64,000 bases of DNA from NCBI RefSeq assembly GCF_932526225.1, contig NC_064042.1:8590540-8654539 (forward strand), written 5' to 3'. The stretch comes from Nematostella vectensis. Lineage: Eukaryota; Cnidaria; Anthozoa; Actiniaria; Edwardsiidae. This document shows, piece after piece, positions 1 to 10,330 of the stretch (within the stretch, counting starts at the first letter, position 1; the number at the start of each line of letters is the position of its first letter). The position numbers and the translations under genes are program-made. The notes below the pieces were generated by a model that was not told the origin of the DNA, did not search any database, and saw only the letters and a program-made list of their open reading frames with translations.

Positions 1-206
1 GAGCGCGAACTAAGAGCGCGAACTGAGAGCGCGAACTAAGAGCGCGAACTGAGAGCGCGAACTAAGAGCGCGAACTGAGAGCGCGAACTAAGAGCGCGAA
101 CTGAGAGCGCGAACTAAGAGCGCGAACTAAGAGCGCGAACTAAGAGCGCGAACTGAGAGCGCGAACTGAGAGCGCGAACTAAGAGCGCGAACTGAGACCG
201 CGAACT
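1..206. repeat. 13-bp tandem repeat array at window edge
   Basis: About 16 head-to-tail copies of GAGCGCGAACTAA or GAGCGCGAACTGA. The TAA and TGA forms often alternate, giving a partial 26-bp higher-order period. The last unit has decayed (GACCGCGAACT). The array runs off the left edge, so its full size is unknown. Confidence 0.97.
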
Positions 207-1027
207 TATTACAATCACTAAAAATTGGTTGTTCCCGAATTTTCACAATGGGAAATCCAGAAACTCGCACACGACCACAGAGATAGAGTAAGATTAAATC
301 TCGATGAAATTTGTGAAATTGTATAGTGAAACTTTAAATAATGGGAATAACAACTCAGGAGACTTGCACTGAGAGCGCTCGGGCTTTTAGCGACAAAATA
401 ACAGCAACAGAAAGCAACTTATTTAGCGCTTACGAATAAAGCCAGAAGGCTTTTTTTGTTCAGAAAGGGTTTATCTTCACTTTAACATTTTATTCTTTCG
501 TTGTTCTTTAGCGAGACGAGCGCAATCATTTCTGTGTTTATTTTGGTTTGAATTTGCCACCTAAAAGGTCTCGTGATCTCTTAGCGCACTTCCCCTATTG
601 TTCTATGATTTTTACGCGCATGCGCAGTGATTTCACCTGTCTATTGCGTTTTTTAAACTAGCCATTATTTCAGTAGCTGTTCACTTTTTACAGGACAGGC
701 GTGACCTTTGGTAAATACTGCCATTTTGTCGGTGTTCAGTGGTCTGATGATTTCGTCTTACAACTCTTTTTAAATGTTTCAATGTTGTTTGCTTTGGAGG
801 CATGGGTAAATTTTACCTGCGGTAATTACCCATTAACGATTAGCCAACATAAGAGGGCGAAATCAGAAATTGCCGGCTTTCACCAGGCAGATAATGCAAG
901 GCAATGTCTTTCTAGGATGGCCTATTATACCTTATGCGGCCACCTATAACGCAGCCACCCTACAGCCTGCGTAGCAAGCGTTCCCGTGTGTTTTGAGCGA
1001 AAGGAAACCCAGAGAAAGAGAGAAAAC
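207..1027. other. Intergenic, no gene seen
   Basis: Only short chance open frames, with no recognisable domain or convincing splice pair. Positions about 812-900 resemble 2162-2240, part of a local diverged duplication. Confidence 0.5.
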
Positions 1028-1171
1028 CGGCGAGAAGTTCGATATGCCTCATTTTGGCCGCGCGAAAAATGGAGCGAGCGCAAAAAAGTACAGCCCCTCC
1101 CCCTCATTCCTTTTTTGCAATCGCCCCATTTTTCGCGCGGTCAAAATCTCGCTCATCGAACATCTCGTCGG
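1028..1171. repeat. Foldback (inverted repeat), MITE-like
   Basis: The arm at 1028-1072 is the approximate reverse complement of 1126-1171. The inner 22 bp (1051-1072 against 1126-1147) differ at one base, around a loop rich in A and C. This could form a long hairpin and looks like a small non-autonomous DNA transposon. Its outer ends and target duplication are not clear. Confidence 0.6.
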
Positions 1172-1542
1172 TTTCGACAGTGCTGAATAACGTATGCGCA
1201 TGCGCGTGCTCTGGCGAAAAACAAGCACAATCGTAGTGTTGAATCGTTCGAGTAAAGGTACGAAAGGCTGACTTCAGTTGCTGTTTTGACTAACTGTACA
1301 GAATTAAAACCATACTGTACAAAAGATGACAGATATGTGTGATAATGAGGGAGTCATAAAGAAAATTATAGCCTTATGTTTGGTCTAGTTTTCTTAGCAT
1401 TCGCAAAAATGTGACAGTTCGCCGGTAAAATGCCGCCATTTCAAAACAAGAAGGCTGGTTTAACCGCGCGGTACTGACTTATTTATAGAAGGCCGCATAA
1501 GATATAACTTTTTACCTTGTATATGCTAAACGTGGGTGAGGC

Positions 1543-2457
1543 TTGAAAAAGTTTGGAAGCAAATGAGCCTTTGATTGCACTGAATAGTTGAAAGTGCTCT
1601 TGCCTCTAAATGATGTAAACCGGTTGACATGGGGACTTTTGTCCAGCGTTTTTAAAAGTCAAGTATCTCGCATATTCAGGTAATGAGTATAGGTGCACCT
1701 GGAACGTCAATTGCCGAAAAATACATATTAGATAAAGATATTGAAAGATTCGCTATTTTCAAGGAAAAATAAAACACATCCTCCTTTCGACAAATCTAAA
1801 ATGGTCGTCCCACAGCAACCATATTAGAGCAAACTTTTTATTCCTGCATTTTACTAAGATTATCTAATAGTTCGACTTTCAAGACACACAAAACACCCAA
1901 CAAAATAGCTGTCAAAGATTGTATATTAATTGCATATTTTAAAGTGTTTTTGAAATACTATACGCTTAAAGCAACCATATTAGAGCGAACTTTTTATTCC
2001 TGCATTTTATTAAGATTCTCTTAAAGGTCGACTTTCAAGACACACAAAACACCTAAAAAACAAAAAAAATGTAATGTTCCTTTTTTTTACAGTTTTCTTA
2101 TGTTGTAAGTATTTGAATGCAGCGCGACTAAGAAAGAATTATTCGAGGGAGGAGGTGCACTTTACCTGTGAGAATTCCCCAGTGAGCCAAAATGCAGGGC
2201 AAAATCAGAAGGGTTGGGTTTCTCCAGGCCACTAGCAGTTAAGGTATTTTTCGTATTATTATTCAAAGATATAACCCTTACCTTCATAAATAGCGAATGC
2301 AAGTGAAGCTTGTACACGGAGTGTTTGGAAGCAAATGAACCTTTGATTGCACCGAATCGTTGAAAACATCCTTGTTTTCTCGATGATGTAAAACGGTAGA
2401 CATGGTGATCATTATCCACTGCTTTTAAAAGTCAAGTATCTCCCATTTTAAGATAAA
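1543..2457 (+). repeat. Diverged local direct duplications
   Basis: Positions 1543-1680 match 2318-2457 in the same orientation with many substitutions. Inside this block 1814-1900 matches 1971-2056, both starting GCAACCATATTAGAGC. These are old local duplications without coding potential. Confidence 0.65.
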
Positions 2458-2647
2458 TCAGCCGCTTATTGGTATGGAAGCACCTGCAAGTCCAGAGTTG
2501 CCTGGAAAAAACGATTTTCATTTTAGAGTCAACATTGCATTTATTAATCTATTTTGGTACGGTGTTTATGGTGACGGTGTTTTGATCCTAAACTTGGCCC
2601 AGAAATTCTTACAACTATAAGCTGTAAAACAATTTTAAAATCTTTAA

Positions 2648-2961
2648 GGGTGTTGGGACATTTCTCGTTAGTTGGCGATTCGGTTGTTAGGCGCTCAAGC
2701 GATCATCCGGGAACTTCACACTTTCAGGTGGGAAAATCAATTTGCGGGAAAACAATCTACTCGTGCGCGACATTTTTAGTTTCTAACTCTATAATCTGCG
2801 AAAAACGGACGCTCCGCGATTTTTTCAGGCAGAGAATATTCATTTAGTTGCCCTCTATAAAACTACCTTTCGAATTCCAATATATTGAAAATCAAAGAAA
2901 TTATTCAAATAAGTCTTGAAGTTTGCCTAACAACGGCCCACAGAGAAATGTCCCAACACCC
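2648..2961. mobile_element. MITE with TTTAA/TTAA target duplication
   Basis: This 314-bp element begins GGGTGTTGGGACATTTCTC and ends with its exact reverse complement. TTTAA stands on both sides (2643-2647 and 2962-2966). A further inner inverted stretch is GGTTGTTAGGC against GCCTAACAAC. It has no coding capacity. The TTAA-type site would fit piggyBac-like mobilisation, but the superfamily is inference. Confidence 0.85.
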
Positions 2962-2966
2962 TTTAA

Positions 2967-3970
2967 ATGGTGAAGTGGCCGAGAATTGCGCGGGAAGTGC
3001 GTTACAATAGCTGTGTGAAAAAAAATTAACTTATGCATATAATATGCATAGAAAAGACTACATATTTTCAAATTTTATTGATTTATATGGTATTTTCTGT
3101 TTGAACATAGTGGGAGTAATTCCGTAGCAGCGGGCATAGTTCCGTATCACTAAAACATTCTGTCGTCTGGTACGAGTTTTTTTCCTTTGGGAATCAATAA
3201 AAACATATTTACTAAATATAATATCACATCAAACTCCTATACATCAACCTCATACACATTAACAGACATTCTTTCTTCTAAACATTCGTATAAAAATTAG
3301 GACATTTTTGTTTAAGGGAGTTTTGTTTTCATTGGACTTTCGTGACGCGGGTCAGTTCACTGTGCAGTAAACGCCGCTCATTTTAGCAACAATTATGAAA
3401 ACTACGATTCTATAGTGTACATAGTCAACAGAAAACGTTTAATACCAATAACAAAGCTCAACTCAGATTGCCTGCCCTTTCTCAACAAATATAGAATACT
3501 TTGAACTCACTAGATTGACAAGTTAAGGGTTTATTTGAATACATTGGATATATTATATGAATATATTATATGCATAAGTATTGCATTTAGTCCATTAAGG
3601 ACCTTTCCCGACTGCCGGGCATATAGCCACTGCAGATAATAAAAAAAACTAACCAATGGTAAGGAGAGAAGTCACGGTTTCCCGAAACAATTTTTTTAAA
3701 TGCCTGGGTCTAAACATTGGGGATTTTGAATCACTGGGTTTTTCAGATAAGGATTTAAGGCAGGGGTCCCGTGTGGGACGTAAAAGCTACACTAGCCCGT
3801 GAGGCACCATCTTCAATGCAGCTTCAGTGACAGTGCTTACGCATTATCTAACATTCATGAATGAAAACTTCTTAAAACATCCCTGGTGAGTGAAAGTCAG
3901 TCGCATCCAAAATGCTTAAAGCTGCTGCGTCTCACTATTTCAAAACAATTTTCAAAAATGTCACCTTCAA
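2967..3970. other. Intergenic or intronic, no gene seen
   Basis: AT-rich sequence with several ATATTATATGCAT-like stretches. It may be intron of the gene whose last exon begins at 4050. No upstream exon with a matching phase was found. Confidence 0.4.
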
Positions 3971-3992
3971 CCCCCCCCCCCCCCCCCCCCCC
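3971..3992 (+). repeat. Poly(C) tract, 22 C
   Basis: A run of 22 C lies about 57 bp upstream of the splice acceptor at 4048-4049. Other long C runs in the window lie near 4998, 10507, 29827 and 31249. Exact lengths may be affected by sequencing. Confidence 0.9.
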
Positions 3993-4049
3993 TTCCTACG
4001 GTCTGCTCTAATGTGGCACGCTCTAATGTGGCATATTTCTCCTTCCCAG

Positions 4050-4219
4050 ATCCCTCCAAGAAGACCAAGTCCCACGCAAACCCGTACCGCCTGGCTCTGT
4101 TCATTACACTCGGTATCTGTGGAGGGATTATATGCGTAGTCGCAGTAGACTTGGCTTGCTTCCTATGCAATCGAGCCGGAGTTATCAACTTCCTGTGTAA
4201 CAAATACTCCAATAGATAA
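4050..4219 (+). CDS. Terminal exon of NCAM-like cell-surface protein (partial)
   Basis: The acceptor TTTCTCCTTCCCAG ends at 4049 and the exon enters in phase 1. It reads through a short polar linker (DPSKKTKSHANPYR), then a single hydrophobic helix of about 24 residues (LALFITLGICGGIICVVAVD), then LACFLCNRAGVINF and a TAA stop at 4217-4219. The order helix, V-x-x-D, aromatic, C/N, K/R, x, G resembles the transmembrane end of NCAM-type Ig adhesion molecules (known family feature). The cytoplasmic tail is only about 20 residues. The extracellular exons are not in the window and presumably lie to the left. A related transmembrane exon occurs on the minus strand at 17839-17985. It could instead be an orphan exon copy, but the splice site, stop and nearby poly(A) signal argue for a real 3' end. 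Confidence 0.6.
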
Positions 4220-4246
4220 AGTGCCAAACATGTGCAATGCTTGCGG

Positions 4247-4252
4247 AATAAA
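4247..4252 (+). promoter_or_regulatory. Poly(A) signal AATAAA
   Basis: AATAAA 27 bp after the stop of the NCAM-like terminal exon, consistent with a very short 3' UTR. Confidence 0.55.
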
Positions 4253-4545
4253 AAAACAGTTGATTGAAAAATCTTATTCTCTTGAAATAGATTGTGAAAA
4301 ATTGTCGTGAACTAGAGTGACTACACTCCAACGCAATCTAGTACACAACGGACTTTATAATTCTTTTTACGAAGACGTTACACGATTCTGTTATCCGGTC
4401 TCGGATTCCCTCTAGATAAGCGTAGCCTTCGTGCTGTTTCACAACTTAACTTCTAATTCATCACATTCGTGATCTCGTCGAATCCAAAATCTTTAAATTT
4501 TTGGATTCTGGGGGTTGCACATCAACGAATTTAGCTATTTAACAA

Positions 4546-4838
4546 TTAGACTACAAGTTCGGATTTTCTATGAGTCATTAGATAGTCAATGAGGCGCGTA
4601 GCGCCTTTTCGACTCTTAGAAAACGAGAACGGGTAGTCTAATTGTTTTAGTATAAATCCACTCACATACTTTCGTTAAAATTACGATTTTAATAATTCTC
4701 AGTAATAAATAACCGCTTTTGGCTCGAAAACGCCGGCTTTTTCGCTTCTCACTATCTATGGCTCAATAGATAGTGAGTACGGGAGCTTATCAAATTGCGA
4801 GATTCGTGATAGTATGTGAATGGATTTAGGTACCGTAA
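4546..4838. mobile_element. Composite foldback MITE, copy 1
   Basis: Two nested hairpins. The first has arms at 4546-4570 and 4618-4643, ending in ATTAGACTAC and its complement, with GAGGCGCGTAGCGCC in the loop. The second has arms at 4645-4670 and 4811-4828 (core AAATCCACTCACATAC) and an internal perfect hairpin CTCACTATCTATGG/CTCAATAGATAGTGAG at 4748-4777. Related fragments lie at 10158-10330 and 12085-12215, which shows it is a dispersed family. Confidence 0.75.
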
Positions 4839-5086
4839 AATTTACATTTTTTGGAATTGGAATATTTCCAAGGTATACTCAACAATCCGTGAGATGCTAG
4901 GGCAGAAGAAAAACACTTTTCACCCCCATCCAACAGCTTAAGGCGTCCCCAAAACATCCTTGACCCAAAGCTTAGAATAACTTACTGAGACGTTAGCACC
5001 CCCCCCCCCCCCTCCTCCCTGCCAACATCATTAAGGTACGTTTTCCGTCGCCCCTTTCCACACCCTGGATGGACTCTGTTCAGCGG

Positions 5087-5123
5087 CTCGGTCTACCTGT
5101 GGTGAGATCACAGGTAGACCGAG
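5087..5123. repeat. Perfect 15-bp stem hairpin
   Basis: CTCGGTCTACCTGTG at 5087-5101 is followed by a 7-base loop and its exact reverse complement at 5109-5123. There is no T run after it and no gene beside it. It is probably a MITE remnant. Confidence 0.85.
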
Positions 5124-5383
5124 ATGCGTAGAACAGTTCAGGTGTCTGGACCTACGAAGCCCCTGTAATGTAATGCATCGTCTCGATAAAATTGTGCTTA
5201 GACATTGTTTTGTCGATAAGTAGATTTTGCTACTTGTTTATCAGAGGGTTATGACCGTATCGCATGGCAGAGACCCAACCCAAACTCGATAACCATCAGG
5301 GCTGGTTCTAAACGCGCTAATGTTATGATTACCGGTTGTTTTTGAAGTCAAGAAGCAACCCAAGAGTTTTTTTTACTCCTAAA

Positions 5384-5611
5384 GAAGGCCAATCACGCTG
5401 CTATTTTGTCCCCCCTCAATAGCGAATCGCACAAAGCATCCATTTCCATCGGCTAATTCAAGCGAGTAACCAAGATATTTTCAATCAAATATCTTTAATA
5501 ACATATCAGATTCATTCGTAGATTGTTATTTTGGAGTTTGCTTGCGAATAAGCCGCTGCATTTTCAATGATAAACAATAACAAAGGAGAAGTTGATCGAC
5601 ATTCTTTAATC
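5384..5611 (+). mobile_element. Dispersed short repeat (GAAGGCCAAT family), copy 1
   Basis: Shares an ordered set of blocks (GAAGGCC end, AAAGCATCCATTTCCATCGG, ATTCGTAGATTGTTATT, AACAATAACAAAGGAG) with 12885-13060 on the same strand, and with 36827-37065, 21505-21625 and 61510-61640 on the opposite strand. It is non-coding, with MITE- or SINE-like size and dispersal. It lies just upstream of the homeobox gene. Confidence 0.7.
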
Positions 5612-5790
5612 GAATTAGCATTTTAGGCGTGTGAATCAGTTTCACTCACCTGAAGTAACATCGCAAACAAAACAAACGCCAATCAAAGCCTACTAACGAC
5701 GAGATAAGGAGATAACCCCAATTCAAATTCCGCTATTTAAACTCTCAATACGCCGCTGATGGCCAATAGCTTGCTCGTTAGAGCTCCGCG

Positions 5791-6067
5791 ATGTTTCTAA
5801 ACTATTACGTGCCGTTGGCCGGGTATTTGCCGGCGTCAAGCGGTCTCTACTGTGTGGATTATCAAAGAGGTAGTAATGTCCCAGAACCACAAGGAGCTAG
5901 TAATGTCCCAGAACTACAGTTCCGGTCCAGGACATCGGCTTTTGAGCGAGCGGGCAAATCTAAGAATACTTCATCGGTGAGAAGCTTCATGATCAAAGAT
6001 TTACTCTATGAGAACCATGGAGAGAAAAGAGATGAAGATGGCGCGCAGTTGAAGGCATGGCATACCA
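5791..6067 (+). CDS. barx-like: BARX-like homeobox gene, exon 1 (Eh1 motif)
   Basis: First coding exon, 92 codons plus one base. ATG at 5791 has G at -3, and CTATTTAAA near 5732-5740 may be a TATA-like element. Residues 66-72 read FMIKDLL, a match to the Eh1 (engrailed homology 1) motif that recruits Groucho/TLE co-repressors in many Bar, NK and Barx proteins. The rest is Tyr-, Ser- and Gly-rich and probably disordered. The exon ends at CCA|GTAAGT in phase 1, matching the phase-1 acceptor at 15106. The join restores one frame of 205 residues (277 + 341 nt). I chose this exon because it is the only upstream open stretch with ATG, an Eh1-type motif and the right donor phase. The 9 kb intron makes extra or alternative exons possible. 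Confidence 0.75.
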
Positions 6068-7334
6068 GTAAGTTAGATTCGATTCTATTGCACTTTGATG
6101 ACTTTTAATACTTTGACTCTGTTTCATTCATATGCATTTCATACACGACGTGGGATATGTGGTCATTTGGCAATTGGCGCAACCAGAAAAATCTAACTAT
6201 AAAACACTTACAATCCTAAAACAACACCAAAACGTTTCTGCGCTAGTGGAATCGCTACTAAAGATAAAAGCCTTTCGGGTGATTCATGGTTCTACTAATT
6301 ACGTATATATAACACGTAGAAATAAGCGGAATTCGTAGAATGATGTTATTCCTAGACAACAACCTCCTCCAAGGTGTTAACTGGGATAGAGACAATTTCG
6401 TTTTAGTAGCCACCGTCATGGTATCCAATGATTTACCTTTCCACTGATTCCTCCCTTCACCTTTCCAAGATCGGACCTTGTACATTTGTTGCATTTTCCA
6501 CCACCTCGCGTGTTCGTTTTCTAGTTTACCCACCTCTTTCCATAGATAATGTTTCGCGCGTGCTTTCTCTGACTTTTCGCATTGATATCTTCCCCCTTCC
6601 CCGGAATATCCATAGCCCTGATACATACATGTTGAACACGGTTGCTTATTGCAACCAAATACTAAAATATTCATGTTACTGGTCGGTGGTTACTCTAAGC
6701 ATAGTTAATAACTCTATTAACTCTGCTCCAAGAGTTTATTCAAGGTTCAGTGTATGGTCTTATATTTCAACTCTCCCAAGGGCGATAGGAACAGACTTTG
6801 TTAGGCCAAATTCCGATCATGAACCACGAAATTCCCTCTTATATTTGGTTGAAATATGCCTTTTTTTGCGACGCTCTTTCCGTGTTCACTTAGAAAATCC
6901 GAAACCCTGTCACTTAACATTGCGTTATCTGAGCAATTTATCCGCTGCGCGCGAACAGTCCCCGACGCGCTAGCCGAAATGTGCCCGATTAATAATAGTC
7001 GTATGATATGAGTCGAATACCTACTCAAGATAACATTTTTGGGTATGGCATTCAGCAGTGCCAAATTTGTAAGATAGTCAAAATTACCTGCCGAACAAAA
7101 TCATCTTGATAACCAACGCCCCCTGTGTTTTTGATTGCCATTTTCTAACTTACTTTATTTCAATGATAGCTTGTTATGGTTAGCTCACACTTCAGACATT
7201 AATCTCTATTTCAGCGTTTCCAATTTCGGTGTGTTTTGCCTCAATTGTTGTTTCCTTTGTTGGTACTTTGTTAGTATTAGCACGCAGAAGTTTTAGACAG
7301 TGCCAAATATACACTCTTTTTTCTTTCATAAGAA
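6068..7334 (+). other. Homeobox gene intron, left part
   Basis: Starts at the GTAAGT donor. It contains only chance open frames on both strands (for example 6258-6973), none with a recognisable domain. Confidence 0.5.
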
Positions 7335-7468
7335 ACATTTCCTGAACGTCCAGCCTGAGATTTTACCAAATTTTAAGAACATGCCAAGGCTCAGATAGCA
7401 GAAAAAAAAATATTGTTAGTGTGATGCGTTCTAAAATGCAGACGCAATTGTGGTTCATAATAACAACC
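7335..7468 (+). repeat. Dispersed repeat copy (pair with 20520-20660)
   Basis: AGAACGTCCAGCCTGAGATTT followed by GTTAGTGTGATGC(G/A)TTCTAAAATGCAG is shared in order and strand with 20520-20660. Non-coding and unclassified. Confidence 0.7.
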
Positions 7469-7576
7469 TTAAACATTATTGTTTAGCCGTTGTTTCAAAT
7501 CGCAGCGTCGAGACTTAATGATATCTATATGAAATGATTTTAACTGAATCGGCACATTGCTTTCTCCGACCCCGCT

Positions 7577-8791
7577 CTGGTTTCCATATAGTCGGAACAG
7601 TCGTAAGGGTCGTAACAGTCGTCTAGGGTTTGCTCCCCAAGGTAAACACACGACTCGCGAAGGTTACAGGTAATGATAAGAATTCTAAAGGAGTAACCTC
7701 TTAAGCCTGGTTTCCATAAAGTCTTAACAGTCGCGAGGGTCGTTACAGTCGTCTAAGGTTTGCCCTGAGGTGAACACATGACTCGCGAAGGTTATAGGTA
7801 ATGATAAGAATTCTAAAGGAGTAACCTCTTAAGCCTGGTTTCCATAAAGTCTTAACAGTCGCGAGGGTCGTTACAGTCGTCTAAGGTTTGCCCTGAGGTG
7901 AACACATGACTCGCGAAGGTTATAGGTAATGATAAGAATTCTAAAGGAGTAACCTCTTAAGCCTGGTTTCCATAAAGTCTTAACAGTCGCGAGGGTCGTT
8001 ACAGTCGTCTAAGGTTTGCCCTGAGGTGAACACATGACTCGCGAAGGTTATAGGTAATGATAAGAATTCTAAAGGAGTAACCTCTTAAGCCTGGTTTCCA
8101 TAAAGTCTTAACAGTCGCGAGGGTCGTTACAGTCGTCTAAGGTTTGCCCTGAGGTGAACACATGACTCGCGAAGGCTATAGGTAATGATCAGAATTCTAA
8201 AGGAGTAGCCTCTTAAACACGAGGTTCCGCTATAAAAGGGAAAGCTCCTCCCATCCCCGGGCTCGAGAAAAATCAGTTATCAATCATCTTATGAGTCAAC
8301 ATGTCAGGACAATTGCTCTGAGCGCTAAATTCAAATTTTTAAAACCAATTCAAATATATTTCCTAGAGTTGTCCGTCTAAAATGGTTTTATTTATAGTAA
8401 AATAATTCTATACCAAGCTGTGTGCGCTCTAAAATACAAGCATTTTTATCACAACGCGATGCGCTAGATTATGAATAGCGGAAAACTCAAAATTTTACAC
8501 CGAAAACGTGAGTGGACAGCAAATCACTAATTTATCAATCTCTTAACACAACTGTCTTATTACCTGTAAGTTTTATTCCAGCCGACTGAGGCTCAGAGAT
8601 AAGCAATTTTACAGGAGACTTATAATTTGTGACCGCTAGCGTGGCAGTGTTCTGATTATAATTGTAAATTGAGCCCGGGGGAGGAGCTTTCCCTTTTATA
8701 GCGAACCTCGTGTTTAACTGCCGATGGAAGTCATGTTGATATTTTTTTTTGCAGACGACTGTTACGACCTATACGACTCTATGGAAACCAG
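7577..8791. mobile_element. Foldback transposon with 128-bp tandem repeats in one arm
   Basis: The ends are inverted: CTGGTTTCCATA-type sequence at 7577 and TATGGAAACCAG ending at 8791, each followed inward by copies of AACAGTCGT/ACGACTGTT. The left arm carries five copies of a 128-bp unit. The first is diverged (7577-7704); the next start at 7705, 7833, 7961 and 8089 and are nearly identical. Next comes an inner inverted repeat (8218-8265 against 8668-8715, containing TATAAAAGGGAAAGCTCCTCC) around a unique AT-rich core. No transposase is encoded and no clear target duplication was found. The right arm holds only a single short copy, so the arms are very unequal. Confidence 0.85.
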
Positions 8792-8981
8792 CACTCTGCA
8801 TATTGTTTTACCGACAACTGTCTGCACGGCAATGCAATTTCTTGTCGCCATAGTTGTAACTAATGAAATATAGGCAGTTTGTCTAAACCTGTTTAATGGC
8901 TTCTAATTGAAGCCTTCTTCCCTATGACAGAAAACAGATTCCTTTTGATGGTGAGAATACGAGCACAGCTAAATGTATTTA

Positions 8982-10153
8982 AGGCCCTGGCCAAACGAGG
9001 ACACATGTTGCCGGAAACATGTTGTCCGCGCGCATGTTTCCTCAGTATTTCCCAGTTTGGCCAGCACGGAAACATTGTTGCGCAACACAAATGTTTCCAC
9101 AACGAGGGAGAAACATTTCATGTTTCCAGCGCGTGGAAACATTGTTTCCCGAATGTATCCTAGTTTGGCCAAGCAAGGCAACAATTTCTAGGCTGGTTGC
9201 CTGGCAACAGTCGCGGTGTACCAAATCAAAATGGCGCACGAAGATGTCGTTGTCGTGCAGAAAAGGCCAAAGAAAAGGGAGAGGCACTGGACAGACGAAA
9301 TAGAGCGCTTGATTGTGCCTCACGAATATAGGAAATGTCTATGGGACATATCCAACAAAGAAGAGATATGATCAAGTTCGAATTAATGTCTTAAACTTCA
9401 ATAGTAAAAAGACAACTAAATTTTCAATTTTATCTGGTAACTTGACAGATAATAAATAAAGAATGGAGCGGTTTTTAAGCAAAAGAGTTTTCGGTTTCGT
9501 AATTTTTGTCGTTGATGCTGTAGAAAACCACTCCCCAGAAGCTCGCCGTGATTGCCTTATGTATACAGATTATGATGTTGAATTTCGAAATGATCTAATG
9601 TAATCTACGGCTCTGCTTTTTCGATATTTATGGAGCTCTGTACTTGACTTGGACAATGCACGTGGCGCATGTTTCCTAAATGTTTCCGCGGGTGGCCAAA
9701 CGGCCACGAAACATCGGGAAACATGTTTCCTCTGCAGCGCCACGGGCACTGTCCACGTCAAGTACAGAGCTCCGTAAATATCGAAAAAGCAGACCCGTAG
9801 ATTAACTTTGATCATTTCTAAGTTGAAAATAATGTTCTGTATACACAAGGTAATCACGCGAGCTTCTTGGGAGTAGTTTTCTACGGCAACAACGATAAAA
9901 AATGTGATTGAAAATAAAATTTAAAAACAGCGCGCGCTCATTTGAAGTGATGCTAATAACGAAACATGAAAAACATTTTTTCTTAAAAATCGCTCCATTC
10001 TTTATTTCTTATCTGTCAAGTTACCAGAGAAAATTGAAAATTTTGTGCGCGACACAAATTTTGTGTCGCGCAACAATGTTTCCGTAGAAACATTGAGGAA
10101 ACATGCGAGCGGACAACATGTTTCTAGCAACATGTGTCCTCGTTTGGCCAGGG
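8982..10153. mobile_element. Foldback element with CATGTTTCC-rich ends
   Basis: Terminal inverted repeats of about 55 bp: GCCCTGGCCAAACGAGGACA-like sequence at 8984 and its complement ending at 10153. They are full of GGAAACATGTTTCC-type palindromes. A second nested inverted repeat with arms of roughly 280 bp spans about 9420-10045 and is centred near 9700, where TTTGGCCAC and GGCCAAACGGCC resemble element ends meeting head to head. A short MADF-like frame lies on the left side (9231-9371). It is probably a non-autonomous relative of a PIF/Harbinger-type element (inference). Confidence 0.8.
9231..9371 (+). pseudogene. Truncated MADF/Myb-SANT-like protein
   Basis: ATG at 9231 opens a 46-codon frame ending TGA at 9371. 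A Lys/Arg-rich start (QKRPKKRERHW) is followed by W-T-D-E-I-E-R-L-I and then CLWDISNKE. This matches the first half of a MADF domain, which reads roughly helix, PxLWD, S/N, K. MADF and Myb/SANT proteins are the DNA-binding partners encoded by PIF/Harbinger transposons (established knowledge). The second half of the domain is missing, so this is a remnant rather than a working gene. It lies inside the foldback element 8982-10153 and hints at its origin. Confidence 0.5.
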
Positions 10154-10157
10154 CGAG

Positions 10158-10330
10158 TTCGAGTTTTCTACAAGTCAATAGACAGTCAACGAGGCGCGTA
10201 GCGCCTATTTGACTCAGAAAACAAGAACGAGTAGTCTAATTGTTTTAGTATAAATCCACTCACATACTACCTTCAAATAAATGACGGTTTTAATAATAAC
10301 TCTCAGTAATAAATAACACAAACAACAGTA
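10158..10330. mobile_element. Composite foldback MITE, copy 2 (left part)
   Basis: Matches 4560-4720: GAGTTTTCTACAAGTCAATAGACAGTC, GAGGCGCGTAGCGCC, GTAGTCTAATTG, then TTTTAGTATAAATCCACTCACATAC and CTCAGTAATAAATAAC. It is joined directly to the end of the preceding foldback, which suggests nested insertion. Confidence 0.7.

Noticed and set aside
1-206. CRISPR-like array
   Set aside because: Units are contiguous 13-mers with no spacers, and the genome is animal.
701-1236. Short frames near the left edge
   Set aside because: They overlap on both strands in a foldback repeat and show no domain.
7705-8216. 128-bp direct repeats as a possible rDNA spacer or CRISPR-like structure
   Set aside because: They lie inside inverted ends of a foldback element, with no rRNA and no spacer diversity.
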